DNA of 64,000 nt from Sphingomonas aliaeris (GCF_016743815.1 NZ_CP061035.1:1366501-1430500); one strand, 5' to 3'. Positions 26,973-36,529 are shown, numbered from the stretch's first letter. Notes: a model not told the origin generated them from the letters alone. Made by a program: numbers and translations.

Positions 26973-27926
26973 ATGGCACAGAATATTACAATCGCCGATG
27001 CTCTTGAACGCATTGCAGGAACCCGCGCGACCGTACGGATGGACGATGACCGCGCGAGCATCATCCTCGACGTCACCGGGTTGGACGAGCCGCAACGTGA
27101 AGCACTGGAAGCCGATGTCCGCACCGCCGCGCTCGCCGTTCCGGGCGTCGCGACCGTCCGCGTCGCGCAGACGAGCCAGCGCACCACGCGCCGGATCGTC
27201 GCGGTGGCGAGCGGGAAGGGCGGGGTCGGCAAATCCACCGTCTCGACCAATCTCGCACTCGGTCTGCACGCGCTCGGACGGCGCGTCGGGCTGGTCGATG
27301 CTGACATTTACGGCCCGTCCCAGCCGATGCTGATGGGTGTGGAAGGCACGAAGCCGACCGCGCACGACAAGCAGTTGCAACCCGTCTCGACGCCATACGG
27401 CGTGCCGATCCTGTCGATGGGGCAATTGGTCGCCGCGGATCAGGCGGTCGCGTGGCGCGGGCCGATGGCGGCGGGGGCGCTCGGCCAGATGCTCGATGCC
27501 AATTGGAGCAACCAGGACGTGATCGTGGTCGATCTGCCGCCCGGCACCGGCGACGTGCAGTTGACGATGGTGCAGAAACACCGTCCGGCGGGCGCGGTGA
27601 TCGTCTCCACCCCGCAGGACCTGTCGCTGATCGATGCGAAGCGCGCGATCGACTTCTTCGTCAAGGCCGGCGTACCGATCATCGGGCTGGTCGAGAATAT
27701 GGCCGGCTATGCCTGTCCGCATTGCGGCGAGATATCGGACCCGTTCGGCAATGGCGGAGCCGAGGCGGCGGCCGGCGTGCTGGGCATCCCGTTCCTTGGC
27801 CGCATTCCGCTAGACATCGCGATTCGGATGGCCTCGGATGCGGGCGTCCCCCCGGTGTCGGGGAACGGGGCGGAAGCGACTGCGTTCAGGCAAGTGGCGG
27901 CCAAGGTGGACACGTGGCTGGGCTGA
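26973..27926 (+). CDS. apbC: Mrp/NBP35-type iron-sulfur cluster carrier ATPase
   Basis: The 317-residue protein has an N-terminal DUF59/MIP18-like part (about 1-80) and a P-loop ATPase domain with the deviant Walker A SGKGGVGKSTVSTNLALGL (about residues 90-110), GLVDADIYGPSQP, and VVDLPPGTGDVQLT. A CxxC pair (YACPHCGE) near residue 250 likely holds the Fe-S cluster. It loads Fe-S clusters onto target proteins. The start at 26973 (MAQNIT) is chosen over 26937 because the extra residues fall in the divergent promoter gap. Confidence 0.94.
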   Translation: MAQNITIADALERIAGTRATVRMDDDRASIILDVTGLDEPQREALEADVRTAALAVPGVATVRVAQTSQRTTRRIVAVASGKGGVGKSTVSTNLALGLHALGRRVGLVDADIYGPSQPMLMGVEGTKPTAHDKQLQPVSTPYGVPILSMGQLVAADQAVAWRGPMAAGALGQMLDANWSNQDVIVVDLPPGTGDVQLTMVQKHRPAGAVIVSTPQDLSLIDAKRAIDFFVKAGVPIIGLVENMAGYACPHCGEISDPFGNGGAEAAAGVLGIPFLGRIPLDIAIRMASDAGVPPVSGNGAEATAFRQVAAKVDTWLG

Positions 27927-27963
27927 TGCCCGCGCTCCCGCCGGACCGATAGGAGATTTCACG

Positions 27964-28401
27964 ATGCCCCTGACATCCGACGCAGAGATCAAGACGCTGC
28001 TCGAAAACGCCCGCACCATCGCGATGGTCGGCGCATCGGACCGCCCCGACCGCCCATCCTACCGCGTGATGCAGGCGCTGCAGGACCACGGCTACCGCGT
28101 CATCCCGGTCAATCCGCAGATCACCGGCGAACATATTCACGGCGAATTCGTCTTCCGCGATCTCGAACAACTCGGCGACCCGATCGATATCGTCGATATC
28201 TTCCGCAATTCGGCAGCGGCGGGCGACGCGGTCGATCAGGCGATCGCAGCCGGCGCGAAGGCGGTCTGGATGCAGCTCGGCGTCGTCAACGAGGATGCGG
28301 CGGCACGAGCCGAGGCGGCGGGCCTGCAGGTCGTGATGAACCGCTGCCCGGCGATCGACATCCCGGCGCTCGGCGTCGCTAGGGTTCCGGCCGACGCCTG
28401 A
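27964..28401 (+). CDS. CoA-binding domain protein (YccU-like)
   Basis: The 145-residue protein is a single Rossmann-type CoA-binding domain with TIAMVGASDRPDRPSY near residue 18, GYRVIPVNP near 45, and VWMQLGVVNEDA near 100. Such stand-alone domains resemble the CoA-binding part of succinyl-CoA synthetase. Their ligand role is not well defined. It follows the Mrp ATPase gene by 37 bases and carries a good purine-rich ribosome site (AGGAG at 27952-27956). Confidence 0.88.
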   Translation: MPLTSDAEIKTLLENARTIAMVGASDRPDRPSYRVMQALQDHGYRVIPVNPQITGEHIHGEFVFRDLEQLGDPIDIVDIFRNSAAAGDAVDQAIAAGAKAVWMQLGVVNEDAAARAEAAGLQVVMNRCPAIDIPALGVARVPADA

Positions 28402-28433
28402 ATCTCGCCACGATTGCCGCGCATCCTCCGGTC

Positions 28434-28874
28434 ATGCTAATGGCGATCCTTCTGGCGCAAGCCGCAACGGCATCCGGCGCCGACAACCCCAAGGGCGAGT
28501 CCTGGTCGATCCTGGAGCCGGTCGGAAACGAGCCGTGCCGTCCGGCAAGCTCCACCGTCGAAAAGGACCAGGACATCATCGTCTGCGGCCAGCCCCTGCC
28601 GTCGCAGACCTTGCCCTATCCGAACGAGGTGATCCCCAAAGGGCCAAAGCCGTCAAATCCCGACATGCGCGCGACCACCGCGATGAACGCGGAAAACGCG
28701 CCCTGCACCACGCAGATGAGGGGGTGCACGGTCGGTTTCGGCCCACCCATCGTGCCGATCATCGCCGGCGCGGTCGATCTCGCCAAACGGGCCTTCGCGA
28801 AGAAACCGGATAAGACTGGCCGCGTACCGATCGATCTCGACGCGCCGATGCCGGCCAGCGTGATCCTGCCCTGA
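28434..28874 (+). CDS. Hypothetical secreted or periplasmic protein
   Basis: The 146-residue product starts MLMAILLAQAATASG, a short hydrophobic run that may be a weak signal peptide. It contains four cysteines, two in CTTQMRGCTVGFG, which suggests disulfides. A second start at 28440 is possible. No family was recognised. Coding potential looks real: codon choice is strongly GC-ending and no competing frame is conserved. Sphingomonads often carry such small Cys-containing proteins. It is followed by a region of inverted repeats and converges on hom. Confidence 0.65.
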   Translation: MLMAILLAQAATASGADNPKGESWSILEPVGNEPCRPASSTVEKDQDIIVCGQPLPSQTLPYPNEVIPKGPKPSNPDMRATTAMNAENAPCTTQMRGCTVGFGPPIVPIIAGAVDLAKRAFAKKPDKTGRVPIDLDAPMPASVILP

Positions 28875-28980
28875 CGCCGCGACGCTCTATGCGGCCTGAT
28901 CGATGCCGCTCAAGCCAACGCCGCTTAGCCCACCGCTGACAAGCCGCCGATAAGAGCACATTCTGCACCCATCCTTAGGT

Positions 28981-29142
28981 CCGTTCGGACAATCCATTCG
29001 CCCCTCCGTTCGTTTCGAGCGCAGCGTCCATCTCCCGGCCCGTTCGAACAATCCATCCTGATCCGTTCGTTTCGAGCGAAGTCGAGAAACAGGCCCGGCG
29101 GGCACGCGGAACAGCTTTTTTGACTACGCTCGAAACGAACGG
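28981..29142. repeat. Inverted/direct repeat cluster, family A
   Basis: The 311-base gap 28875-29185 has no gene but is filled with repeats. CCGTTCG-ACAATCCAT...CCGTTCGTTTCGAGCG occurs at 28981-29021 and again at 29040-29078. The second copy extends to the full family A arm at 29063-29090, and the complementary arm is at 29122-29142. This is a multi-copy version of the element at 11361-11436, again between convergent genes. Confidence 0.78.
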
Positions 29143-29185
29143 AAAAGGTGGGGCAATCTCAGGCTCACAGCCAGCGACCCCGATC

Positions 29186-30485
29186 CTACCCCAGAATATG
29201 CATCCATACCGGCTGGCCCAGCAGGCTCTGCGATCCGCGCAGCTTCTCCAGCGCCTGCGCGACGGAGCGTTCCGGCCCCTCATGCGTCACGATCGCGACC
29301 AGCACGCTGCCATCCTCGCTGCCCGATCCGCGCTGGATCAGGCTTTCGATCGACACGCCCGCGTCGCGCATCGCTGCGGCGATCTCCGCCAGCACGCCGA
29401 CCTTGTCCGCCACGGTGAAGCGGACGTACGCACGGCCGCGGCGCTCGCCCGCGTCGGCGGGTTTCTGCTCGACTAGCAGAATCGGCCGGCATCGCGAAGG
29501 CGGGGCCATATTCCCCACGCGCAATGTCGATCAGGTCCGCGACGACGGCGGATGCGGTCGGCCCGTCACCGGCACCCGCCCCCTGGAACAGCAGGCGGCC
29601 GACGAAATTCCCTTCCGCCACCACCGCGTTAGTCGCGCCGGTGACATGCGCCAGCGGATGGCTGACGGGGACGAGATGCGGATGCACGCGCTGGAACAAT
29701 CCGTGCGGGCCATCCTCCGCGATGCCGAGCAGGCGGATGCGATAGCCGAGCGCCGCCGCCTCCGCGATATCCGCTGCGATTACGTGGCGGATGCCGTTCG
29801 CGACCACGCCGCCGAAAGCCGGTTGCGTACCGAACGAGATGCTCGACAGGATCGCAAGCTTGTGTGCCGCATCGATGCCGTCGATGTCGAACGTCGGGTC
29901 GGATTCGGCATAGCCCAGCGCCTGCGCCTCGCTCAGCACTTCCGCAAAATCGCGGCCTTCCGCTTCCATTTTCGACAGGATGAAATTGCACGTGCCGTTC
30001 AGGATGCCGTAGACCCGCGCGATCTCGTTCGCCGCGGCGCCTTCGCGCAGCCCCTTGATCACGGGAATGCCGCCCGCCACCGCCGCCTCGAACTTCAGCG
30101 CCGCTTTGGACTCTTCCGCCGTGCGCGCGAGTTCCAGCCCGTGATGCGCGATCATCGCCTTGTTCGCGCTGACGAACCCCTTGCCCGACTTCAACGTCGC
30201 GCGCGCCAGCGTCAGGGCAGGGCCATCCGATCCACCGATCAGTTCGACCACGACATCGGCTTGCGCATGGCTCGCCAGCGCGCTCGTGTCGTCGACCCAT
30301 TCGAAACGCGACAGGTCAACGCCGCGATCCTTCGACCGGTCGCGCGCGGACACCGCGACGATCTCGATTGGCCTACCCGCGCGACGCGCGATCAGCGCGG
30401 CATTGGCATCCAGCAAGCGAACGACGCCGCCGCCGACCGTGCCCAGACCGGCAAGCGCGATGCGTAAAGGTGTTGTCATGGCCAT
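29186..30485 (-). pseudogene. hom: Homoserine dehydrogenase, frameshifted
   Basis: The first frame covers the NAD-binding domain (LRIALAGLGTVGGGVVRLL) and the catalytic part (AAVAGGIPVIKGLREG, YGILNGTCNFIL, DPTFDIDGIDAAHKLAIL). The C-terminal ACT domain (GRAYVRFTVADKVGVLAEIAA) is in another frame ending at 29186. The join falls at about 29478-29482 and needs a +1 correction (one surplus base or two missing). Repaired length is about 432 residues, normal for the family. The enzyme reduces aspartate semialdehyde to homoserine for threonine and methionine synthesis; loss would normally cause auxotrophy. Confidence 0.88.
29478..29482 (-). other. Frameshift site in hom
   Basis: Conserved frames meet at AMPAD / LLVEQKP. 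The shift equals one extra base or a missing dinucleotide. Confidence 0.7.
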
Positions 30486-30521
30486 ACCCCCGAATTCAAG
30501 CCGATGCCCTAAGCGAGGCAG

Positions 30522-30568
30522 CCCACCCCTGAAAAGCCCCTCCCCTTCAGGGGAGGGGTTGGGGTGGG
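30522..30568. repeat. C/G-rich nested hairpin repeat, family D
   Basis: The inner stem CCCCTCCCCT / AGGGGAGGGG (30537-30546 and 30549-30558) is enclosed by an outer stem CCCACCCC / GGGGTGGG (30522-30529, 30561-30568). It lies between the oxygenase stop and hom start, both genes on the minus strand, so it could separate or attenuate transcription. Confidence 0.65.
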
Positions 30569-30593
30569 GCAGTTCCGCAAGCGTGAAGCTCCG

Positions 30594-31547
30594 CTACTTT
30601 TTCACCAGCCCGATCTCGACCAGCCGTTCGTGCAGATAATCGTGCGCAGTGATCGGCTCGGGATAGCGGTTGGGATTGTCCGGCGTGATGCACGACGGCA
30701 GCGTCTCGATCAGGAAATCGGGTGCGGGATGCAGGAAGAACGGCATCGAATAGCGCGAATGTCCGCGGCGTTCCGGCGGCGGGTTGACGACGCGGTGCGT
30801 AGTCGATGGCAGGACGTGATTGGTCAGCCGTTGCAGCATGTCGCCGACATTGACGACCATCGCACCTTCCGGCGGCTTGATCGGCAACCACATGCCGTCG
30901 CTGCCGAGCAGTTCCAGTCCCGCCTCTTCCGCACCCAGCAGCAGCGTGATCAGGTTGATGTCCTCATGCGCGCCCGCCCGCACGCCCTCGGCATCCACGG
31001 GAATCGGCGGATAATGGAGCAGCCGCAGGATCGAATTGCCGTCCTTCACCGCCGGGTCGAACCAGTGTGCGTCCAGCTTCAGATGCCGTGCGATCGCCGA
31101 CAACAGCCGGTCGCCCGCCGTATCGAACGCCGCGAACAATTCCTCGAACACCGGGCGGAACCCCTCTGGCCGCGAAGGCCAGATGTTGGGCGGCATCACG
31201 TCGGAATATCTATGCCCCTCGGGCAGGCCGCGCCCGACATGCCAGAATTCCTTCAGATCGACCGCGCTCGCGCCCTTGGCGATTTCGGTCTTGAACGGCG
31301 TATAGCCCCGCTGCCCGCCGCCGGCGGCGGTGTAGTAGCTGCGCTTCTCCTCATCCGGCAGCGCGAACAGCTCCTTCGTTTCTTCCCAGGCCCGCGCGAT
31401 CAGATCATCGGAAATACCGTGATCGGAGACCACCGCAAACCCGAACCGCTCGAACGATCCGCCCAGCGCCGCGGCGAAGGCGGCCGGGTCGGCGGCCTCG
31501 TCCTTCAACGATAAAGCGGGAACCTGGGCGGCTGGTGTGTCGAGCAT
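30594..31547 (-). CDS. Isopenicillin N synthase-like 2-oxoglutarate/Fe(II) oxygenase
   Basis: The 317-residue enzyme has an N-terminal DIOX_N-type segment (FAVVSDHGISDDLIARAW) and a double-stranded beta-helix core with the iron ligands HxD in AGAHEDINLITLLLG (about residue 188) and a distal His in STTHRVVNP (about 245), followed by the RYSMPFF motif for 2-oxoglutarate. The substrate is unknown. Related genes are common in alphaproteobacteria. It lies upstream of hom on the same strand and diverges from glnE. Confidence 0.88.
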   Translation of the reverse strand: MLDTPAAQVPALSLKDEAADPAAFAAALGGSFERFGFAVVSDHGISDDLIARAWEETKELFALPDEEKRSYYTAAGGGQRGYTPFKTEIAKGASAVDLKEFWHVGRGLPEGHRYSDVMPPNIWPSRPEGFRPVFEELFAAFDTAGDRLLSAIARHLKLDAHWFDPAVKDGNSILRLLHYPPIPVDAEGVRAGAHEDINLITLLLGAEEAGLELLGSDGMWLPIKPPEGAMVVNVGDMLQRLTNHVLPSTTHRVVNPPPERRGHSRYSMPFFLHPAPDFLIETLPSCITPDNPNRYPEPITAHDYLHERLVEIGLVKK

Positions 31548-31646
31548 CTTACATGATCCGTTTCGAAATGATGACGCAGCATATCGTCTCGACGGCGCTA
31601 CGAACAGAGCGGCGTTAGCGACGCATGCGGAACGGAAATATGTCGA

Positions 31647-31820
31647 TCAATCGATCCGGTCGAGGCAGTCCAGCAGCGACATCCAATCGTCCGGCAGCTC
31701 GTCTCGCCCGTCATAGGCGCAATGCAGCGCGCCGGACACGACGTCCCCGGCATAAGGCGTCGCGACAAGCACTGAGCCCTCCGCGGCGTCGTATGTCGAT
31801 ATGGTTTGGCCGTGAGACAT
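31647..31820 (-). CDS. Possible small protein between oxygenase and glnE
   Basis: A 57-residue frame (from 31820; an adjacent ATG at 31823 is equally possible) reading MSHGQTISTYDAAEGSVLVATPYAG and ending DWMSLLDCLDRID. The composition looks protein-like and it fills the 352-base divergent gap between the oxygenase and glnE. No family was recognised, and no strong ribosome site is visible. Coding is plausible but unproven. Confidence 0.45.
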   Translation of the reverse strand: MSHGQTISTYDAAEGSVLVATPYAGDVVSGALHCAYDGRDELPDDWMSLLDCLDRID

Positions 31821-31899
31821 CATGCACGTTAAAACGGCCGAAAAGGCCATTTGTTGCTTGCCAACCGGCAGCGGGAGCGCCGATGCAATGCTTCGTCGC

Positions 31900-34591
31900 A
31901 TGAACAGCCGCTCGCCAGACCCCCGGATCATCGAAGCCCTCGCACGGGCGCGGGCGGAATCGCCGTTCCTGGCGATGGCATTGGGCCGCGAAACCGATCT
32001 CGCCGCCGACCTCGAAGCCGGCCACCTTCCGCCGTTCGACCTGCCCCTCCCGATCGCGGACGATCAGCCTGTATCCCGCACGTTGCGGCTCGCGCGACGC
32101 CGTATTTCGGTACTGGTGGCGATCGGCGATCTCGCCGGGCTGCTCGATCTGACCGCGGTCACCCGCGCGCTCAGCGACTTTGCCGACCGCGCGCTCGATC
32201 TCGCGATCCGCACCGCGATCGAGGAACGCACGCCGGGTGCCGAGCCCGTCGGCTTCACCGCGATCGCACTCGGCAAGCAGGGCAGCCACGAACTCAATTA
32301 CTCGTCGGACATCGATCCGATCCTCTTGTTCGATCCGTTGACCTTGCCCCGCCGCCCGCGCGAGGATGCGCAGGAAGCGGCGATACGCATCGGCAAGCGC
32401 GTCGTCGAACTGCTCCAGGCGCGCGACGGCGACGGCTATGTCCTGCGCGTCGACCTGCGCCTGCGCCCGTCTCCGGAAGCCACGCCGCTCGCGCTGCCGA
32501 TCGACGCCGCGATCGGCTATTACGAATCGCAGGCGCTGCCGTGGGAGCGCGCCGCCTTCATCCGCGCCCGCGCCGCCGCCGGTGATGTCGCGCTCGGGCG
32601 GCGTTTCCTCGACACGATCCGCCCGTTCGTCTGGCGCCGCGCGCTCGATTTCGGCGCGATCGGCGAAATCCGCGGCATCTCGCGCCGCATCCGGGATCAT
32701 CACGCGCAGGGCCAGGCGTTCGGCCCCGGCTTCGATCTCAAGCGCGGGCGCGGCGGCATCCGCGAAGTCGAGTTCTTCGCGCAGATCCATCAGTTGATCC
32801 ACGGCGGCCGCGATCCCGCCCTGCGCGCCCCGGCCACTCGCGACGCACTGTCGGCGCTCGCCGGCGCCGGATGGATCGGCGCGGACGAAGCAAGGGCGAT
32901 GGCCGACAGCTACACGATCATGCGCACGATCGAACACCGCGTGCAGATGATCGACGACCGCCAGACGCATCGCCTGCCGACCGGTCCGGCGCTGGACGGC
33001 GTCGCGCGGTTGCACGGCCTGCCGGACGGGCCCGCCTTGCTCGATCTGTTGCGCCCGCACGTCGCCGGCACCGCCCGCATCTACGATCTCGATCGAACCT
33101 GGCGAAACCGACGGGCTGTCGCACGATGCCGCGCGGCTGGCCGATCAGCTCGCCGCTGCCGGATTTGCCGACACGACCGGCGCGGTACAGCGGATCGAAC
33201 AGTGGCGCGCGGGCTCCTATGCCGCGTTGCGCAGCCCGGCGGCGTTGCAGGCGCTGGAGGCGGTGCTGCCCGGCCTGATCGACGCGCTCGGCACCGCGCC
33301 CGATCCGCACGCCGCGATCCTGCGGCTGGACGCGATGCTCGCGCGCCTGCCCAGCGCGATCAACTTCCTGCGCCTGCTTGAGGCGCGCCCCGCGCTCGCG
33401 CGGTTGCTCGGCGCGATCCTCAGCCATGCCGAGCCGTTGGCGGACGCACTCGGCCGCCGCGCCGAACTGCTCGACGGCCTGATCGACGCGACCGCGCTGG
33501 AGGCGGTCGGATCGATCGACGCGCTCGCCGCCGAAATGGGGGAGGGGGCGGACTATCAGGCGCGGCTCGATCACGTGCGCAAGGTCGTTGGCGAAAAGCG
33601 CTTCGCCCTGGGCGCGCAGATCGTTGCCGGCGTCTCCGATCCGCTAGACGTATCGGCCGGCTATGCGCGCGTGGCGGAGGCGGCGATCCGCGTGCTGGCC
33701 GAGGCGACGGTCGCCGAATTCGCATCGAAACACGGGCGTGTGGCGGACAGCGAACTCGTCGTGCTGGCACTTGGACGGATGGGCGGGGGCGCCCTGACGC
33801 ACGCTTCCGATCTCGACCTGATCTATCTCTTCACCGGCGATTTCGCTGCGGAGTCCGACGGCGAAAAACGCCTCGGTGCAGTGCTATACTATAACCGCCT
33901 CGCACAGCGCCTGACGGGCGCGCTGTCCGTCGCCACCGCCTCCGGTCCGCTGTACGAGGTCGATACCCGCCTCCGCCCATCGGGCACGCAGGGGCCGCTC
34001 GCCGTCTCGCTCGACGGTTTCGCGCGGTATCAGCGGGAAAGCGCATGGACGTGGGAGCATATGGCCTTGACGCGGGCACGCCCCGTTTTCGGCTCCACAT
34101 CGGCGCGCGCGGAAACGATCCGCGTGATCGACGCGGTACTGAACGGCGACCGTCCGGAGCGCGACCTGATTGCCGACGGCACCAAGATGCGCGCCGACAT
34201 GGCCGCGCACAAGCCGCCCGCCGGTCCGCTGGATGCCAAGCTGTCCCCCGGTGGACTGGTCGATCTCGAATTCGCCACGCATCTCGCGCAGCTCACGCAT
34301 CGCACCGGCTTCGACCCTAATCTGGGTCGTGCGATCGACGCGTTGATCGCCGCCGGGCATGCGCCGCCGGACATGCGGGCCTGCCACGACCTGCTCACAC
34401 GATTGATCGTGACCCTCAGGCTCGTCGCCCCCGACGCGCAGGTGCCCGAACGGACCACGCAGGCGCTGGTCGCGCGTGCCGTCGGGCTTCCCGACTGGCC
34501 CGCGACGCTTGCCGCGTTCGACCGCACACGGCAGGAGGTTATGCAATTCTGGGCGGATGTCGGAGGTGGCGATGACGATCGAAACGGGTGA
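31900..34591 (+). pseudogene. glnE: Bifunctional glutamine synthetase adenylyltransferase/deadenylase, frameshifted
   Basis: Two nucleotidyltransferase domains are visible. The N-terminal one has GKQGSHELNYSSDIDPI and RVDLRLRPSPEATPL. The C-terminal one has LGRMGGGALTHASDLDLIYLF and VDTRLRPSGTQGPL. The reading frame breaks at about 33085-33091 (after RIYD; the next conserved part is EPGETDGLSHDAARLADQL). A +1 correction restores one protein of about 896 residues, normal for GlnE. The enzyme adenylylates and deadenylylates glutamine synthetase in response to PII, controlling nitrogen assimilation. The start at 31900 (MNSRSPDPRII) is chosen; 31885 is an alternative. Confidence 0.88.
33085..33091 (+). 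other. Frameshift site in glnE
   Basis: The conserved frames join if one base near 33088 is surplus, or two are missing. It is not in a homopolymer. Confidence 0.7.
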
Positions 34592-35039
34592 TACGATGCC
34601 GGACGTCACGCTCGTCCGACCGGACGGGACGGACCTCGCGCTGCGCACGTTCATCGGCAAGCCGCTGGTGCTGTATTTCTATCCGAAGGACGACACGCCG
34701 GGCTGCACCAAGGAAGCGCAGGAATTCGGTGCGCTCTATCCGGAGTTCCGGGCACTTGGGTTCGAACTGCTCGGCGTATCGAAGGACACGCCAGCCAAGC
34801 ATGTGAAATTCGCCGCGAAATACGATCTCGCCGTACCGCTCGCCAGCGATATGGACGGCACGGTGACGGAGGCGTTCGGCGTCTGGGGCGAGAAGCAATT
34901 GTACGGGAAGACCTATATGGGCATCGACCGGTCGACATGGCTGTTCGATGCCGCCGGAACGCTCGTCCGGTCGTGGCGCAAGGTGAAGGTGCCGGGTCAC
35001 GCCGCGGCCGTTCTGGACGTCGCGCGCGCATCCGCCTGA
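34572..35039 (+). CDS. bcp: Peroxiredoxin, BCP/PrxQ type with one cysteine
   Basis: The 155-residue thioredoxin-fold peroxidase has the peroxidatic cysteine in YPKDDTPGCTKEAQEF (about residue 45). It has no other cysteine; in E. coli BCP a second, resolving Cys sits five residues later, and here that place is Gln. The start at 34572 is supported by GGAGG at 34562-34566 and overlaps the end of glnE. It reduces hydroperoxides; the reductant must supply the resolving thiol. Confidence 0.9.
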   Translation: MTIETGDTMPDVTLVRPDGTDLALRTFIGKPLVLYFYPKDDTPGCTKEAQEFGALYPEFRALGFELLGVSKDTPAKHVKFAAKYDLAVPLASDMDGTVTEAFGVWGEKQLYGKTYMGIDRSTWLFDAAGTLVRSWRKVKVPGHAAAVLDVARASA

Positions 35040-35068
35040 CGCGCGATTAACCACCGCGAACGTCGCAA

Positions 35069-35091
35069 ATCGGTCGAACGAAACGACCGAT
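35069..35091. promoter_or_regulatory. Hairpin ATCGGTCG/CGACCGAT after bcp
   Basis: Perfect 8-base arms around a 7-base loop, 30 bases after the bcp stop and without a T run. It could be a terminator-like hairpin or an operator for the M23 gene. The rest of the 286-base gap to 35325 shows only an AGTTAACT dyad near 35206-35213. Confidence 0.45.
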
Positions 35092-35325
35092 CCTGCCCAT
35101 GAAGATTTTGCGGCGCATCATGAAGTTCGCGAAACGTTCACCCACGATTTAACGACTCACCGCTTAAGTCCTGCGGTTGGCCGCTCATTCCAACCGACAG
35201 GGTTGTTAGTTAACTACTTCGCGGGTCAGAAAGGCTGCGTCAGAACGCGGAGGGGCTGCGATCTCGACACTTCAAGGTTCGGATGCCGGATATTCCGGTG
35301 TCCCTAGCAAGATCGCCGGGGATTA

Positions 35326-36120
35326 ATGACCAAGATTTCTATCGCGGATACCGCGGAAAATGCCGCTGGTACGTTCGCGCAAGGCCGGGCCTGGTTCACC
35401 GCCCGGAACATGATCGCAGCCGTCACAATGAGCGTATCGGCTTGCGGCGTTGCCCATGCCGTCCCCAACGCCCCGGCAGGCGCTGCAGCCTCCACCGGCA
35501 TCGTCGCAGCGAAGACCGTCGCGGTGGGTGGTCCGTTCGAAGCCGCCGACAGCAACGAAGCCAGCATCGATCTTCAGGCCGACCAGCAGTTCCGCTCGCT
35601 GTTCATGACCTGGAAGAAACTCGACACGCTCGAACAGACCGTCATCGCCATTCCGTCGGCACAGCCGGTGGAACGGCTCAGCTTCACCAGCAATTACGGC
35701 GTCCGCTCCGATCCGTTCCGCGGCACCGCTGCAATGCACGCCGGCGTGGATATCCCCGGTCCCGTCGGTACCCCGATCTATGCGACGGCCGACGGCTATG
35801 TCGATCGCGCCGAGCGTTCGGGCGGCTATGGCAATCTGGTCGAGATCGATCACGGCAAGGGTATCCAGACGCGCCACTGCCATCTGTCCAAGATCCTCGT
35901 CGCACCCTTCACGCGCGTGAAGCGCGGCCAGTTGATCGCATTGATGGGCTCGACCGGCCGTTCGACCGGCCCGCACCTCCATTACGAAGTCCGCATCGAC
36001 GGTCACGCGGTCAATCCGATCCCATTCCTGCAGACCGCCGATTATCTGAACAACACGCAGAACGGCGTGAAGATGACCCCGGTCGCAATGGGCGGTCCGG
36101 CGGTCGCTTCCGCTGACTGA
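35326..36120 (+). CDS. M23-family peptidoglycan endopeptidase
   Basis: The 264-residue protein has an N-terminal hydrophobic region (MIAAVTMSVSACGVAHA, about 29-45) suited to export. It also has a C-terminal LytM/M23 domain with zinc-ligand motifs HAGVDIPG (about 140) and GPHLHYEV (about 216), plus SNYGVRSDPF at the start of the domain. The second metal-site motif reads RHCHLSK. Such enzymes cut peptidoglycan peptide bridges or regulate amidases. The signal starts later than usual, so the true start might lie further downstream. Confidence 0.88.
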   Translation: MTKISIADTAENAAGTFAQGRAWFTARNMIAAVTMSVSACGVAHAVPNAPAGAAASTGIVAAKTVAVGGPFEAADSNEASIDLQADQQFRSLFMTWKKLDTLEQTVIAIPSAQPVERLSFTSNYGVRSDPFRGTAAMHAGVDIPGPVGTPIYATADGYVDRAERSGGYGNLVEIDHGKGIQTRHCHLSKILVAPFTRVKRGQLIALMGSTGRSTGPHLHYEVRIDGHAVNPIPFLQTADYLNNTQNGVKMTPVAMGGPAVASAD

Positions 36121-36126
36121 TCGTCA

Positions 36127-36151
36127 GGGATCGGCCCCGGTTGCCGATCCC
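36127..36151 (+). terminator. Hairpin after the M23 gene
   Basis: GGGATCGGC / GCCGATCCC with perfect 9-base arms and a 7-base loop, immediately after the stop, but no T run. Probable mRNA 3' hairpin. Confidence 0.5.
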
Positions 36152-36175
36152 CGCGCGACGGCCTATCTCCACCCT

Positions 36176-36517
36176 ATGGCCACCATCGCTCCCGCTCCCG
36201 TATCGCTGACCCCGTCCGCTGCCGCTCGCGTCGCGGCGATTGCCGAGCGGCAGGGCAAGCCCGCCATTCTGCGTCTTGCTGTCGATGGCGGCGGCTGCTC
36301 CGGCTTCCAGTACAAGTTCGAGCTCGCCGACACGGTCGCGGATGACGATGTCGTCGCGGAAACCGGGGCGGTAAGATTGGTTGTCGATTCGATCAGCCTC
36401 GATCTCGTTCGCGGCTGTGCCGTCGATTACGTCGGATCGCTCGGCGGCGCGGCGTTTCGCGTGGAAAATCCCAACGCCGCGTCCGGTTGCGGCTGCGGCT
36501 CCAGCTTTTCGGTCTGA
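36176..36517 (+). CDS. HesB/IscA/ErpA-type iron-sulfur assembly protein
   Basis: The 113-residue A-type carrier has the three conserved cysteines: one in DGGGCSGFQYKF and two in SGCGCGSSFS near the C-terminus. It holds and transfers Fe-S clusters. It is followed 12 bases later by the exonuclease III gene. Which of IscA/ErpA/SufA it corresponds to cannot be told from sequence alone. Confidence 0.93.
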   Translation: MATIAPAPVSLTPSAAARVAAIAERQGKPAILRLAVDGGGCSGFQYKFELADTVADDDVVAETGAVRLVVDSISLDLVRGCAVDYVGSLGGAAFRVENPNAASGCGCGSSFSV

Positions 36518-36529
36518 TCGCGCCGCTAC

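Noticed and set aside
35144..35170. CtrA-like TTAA...TTAA pair upstream of the M23 gene
   Set aside because: The two TTAA are 11 bases apart, not the 7 required for the consensus.
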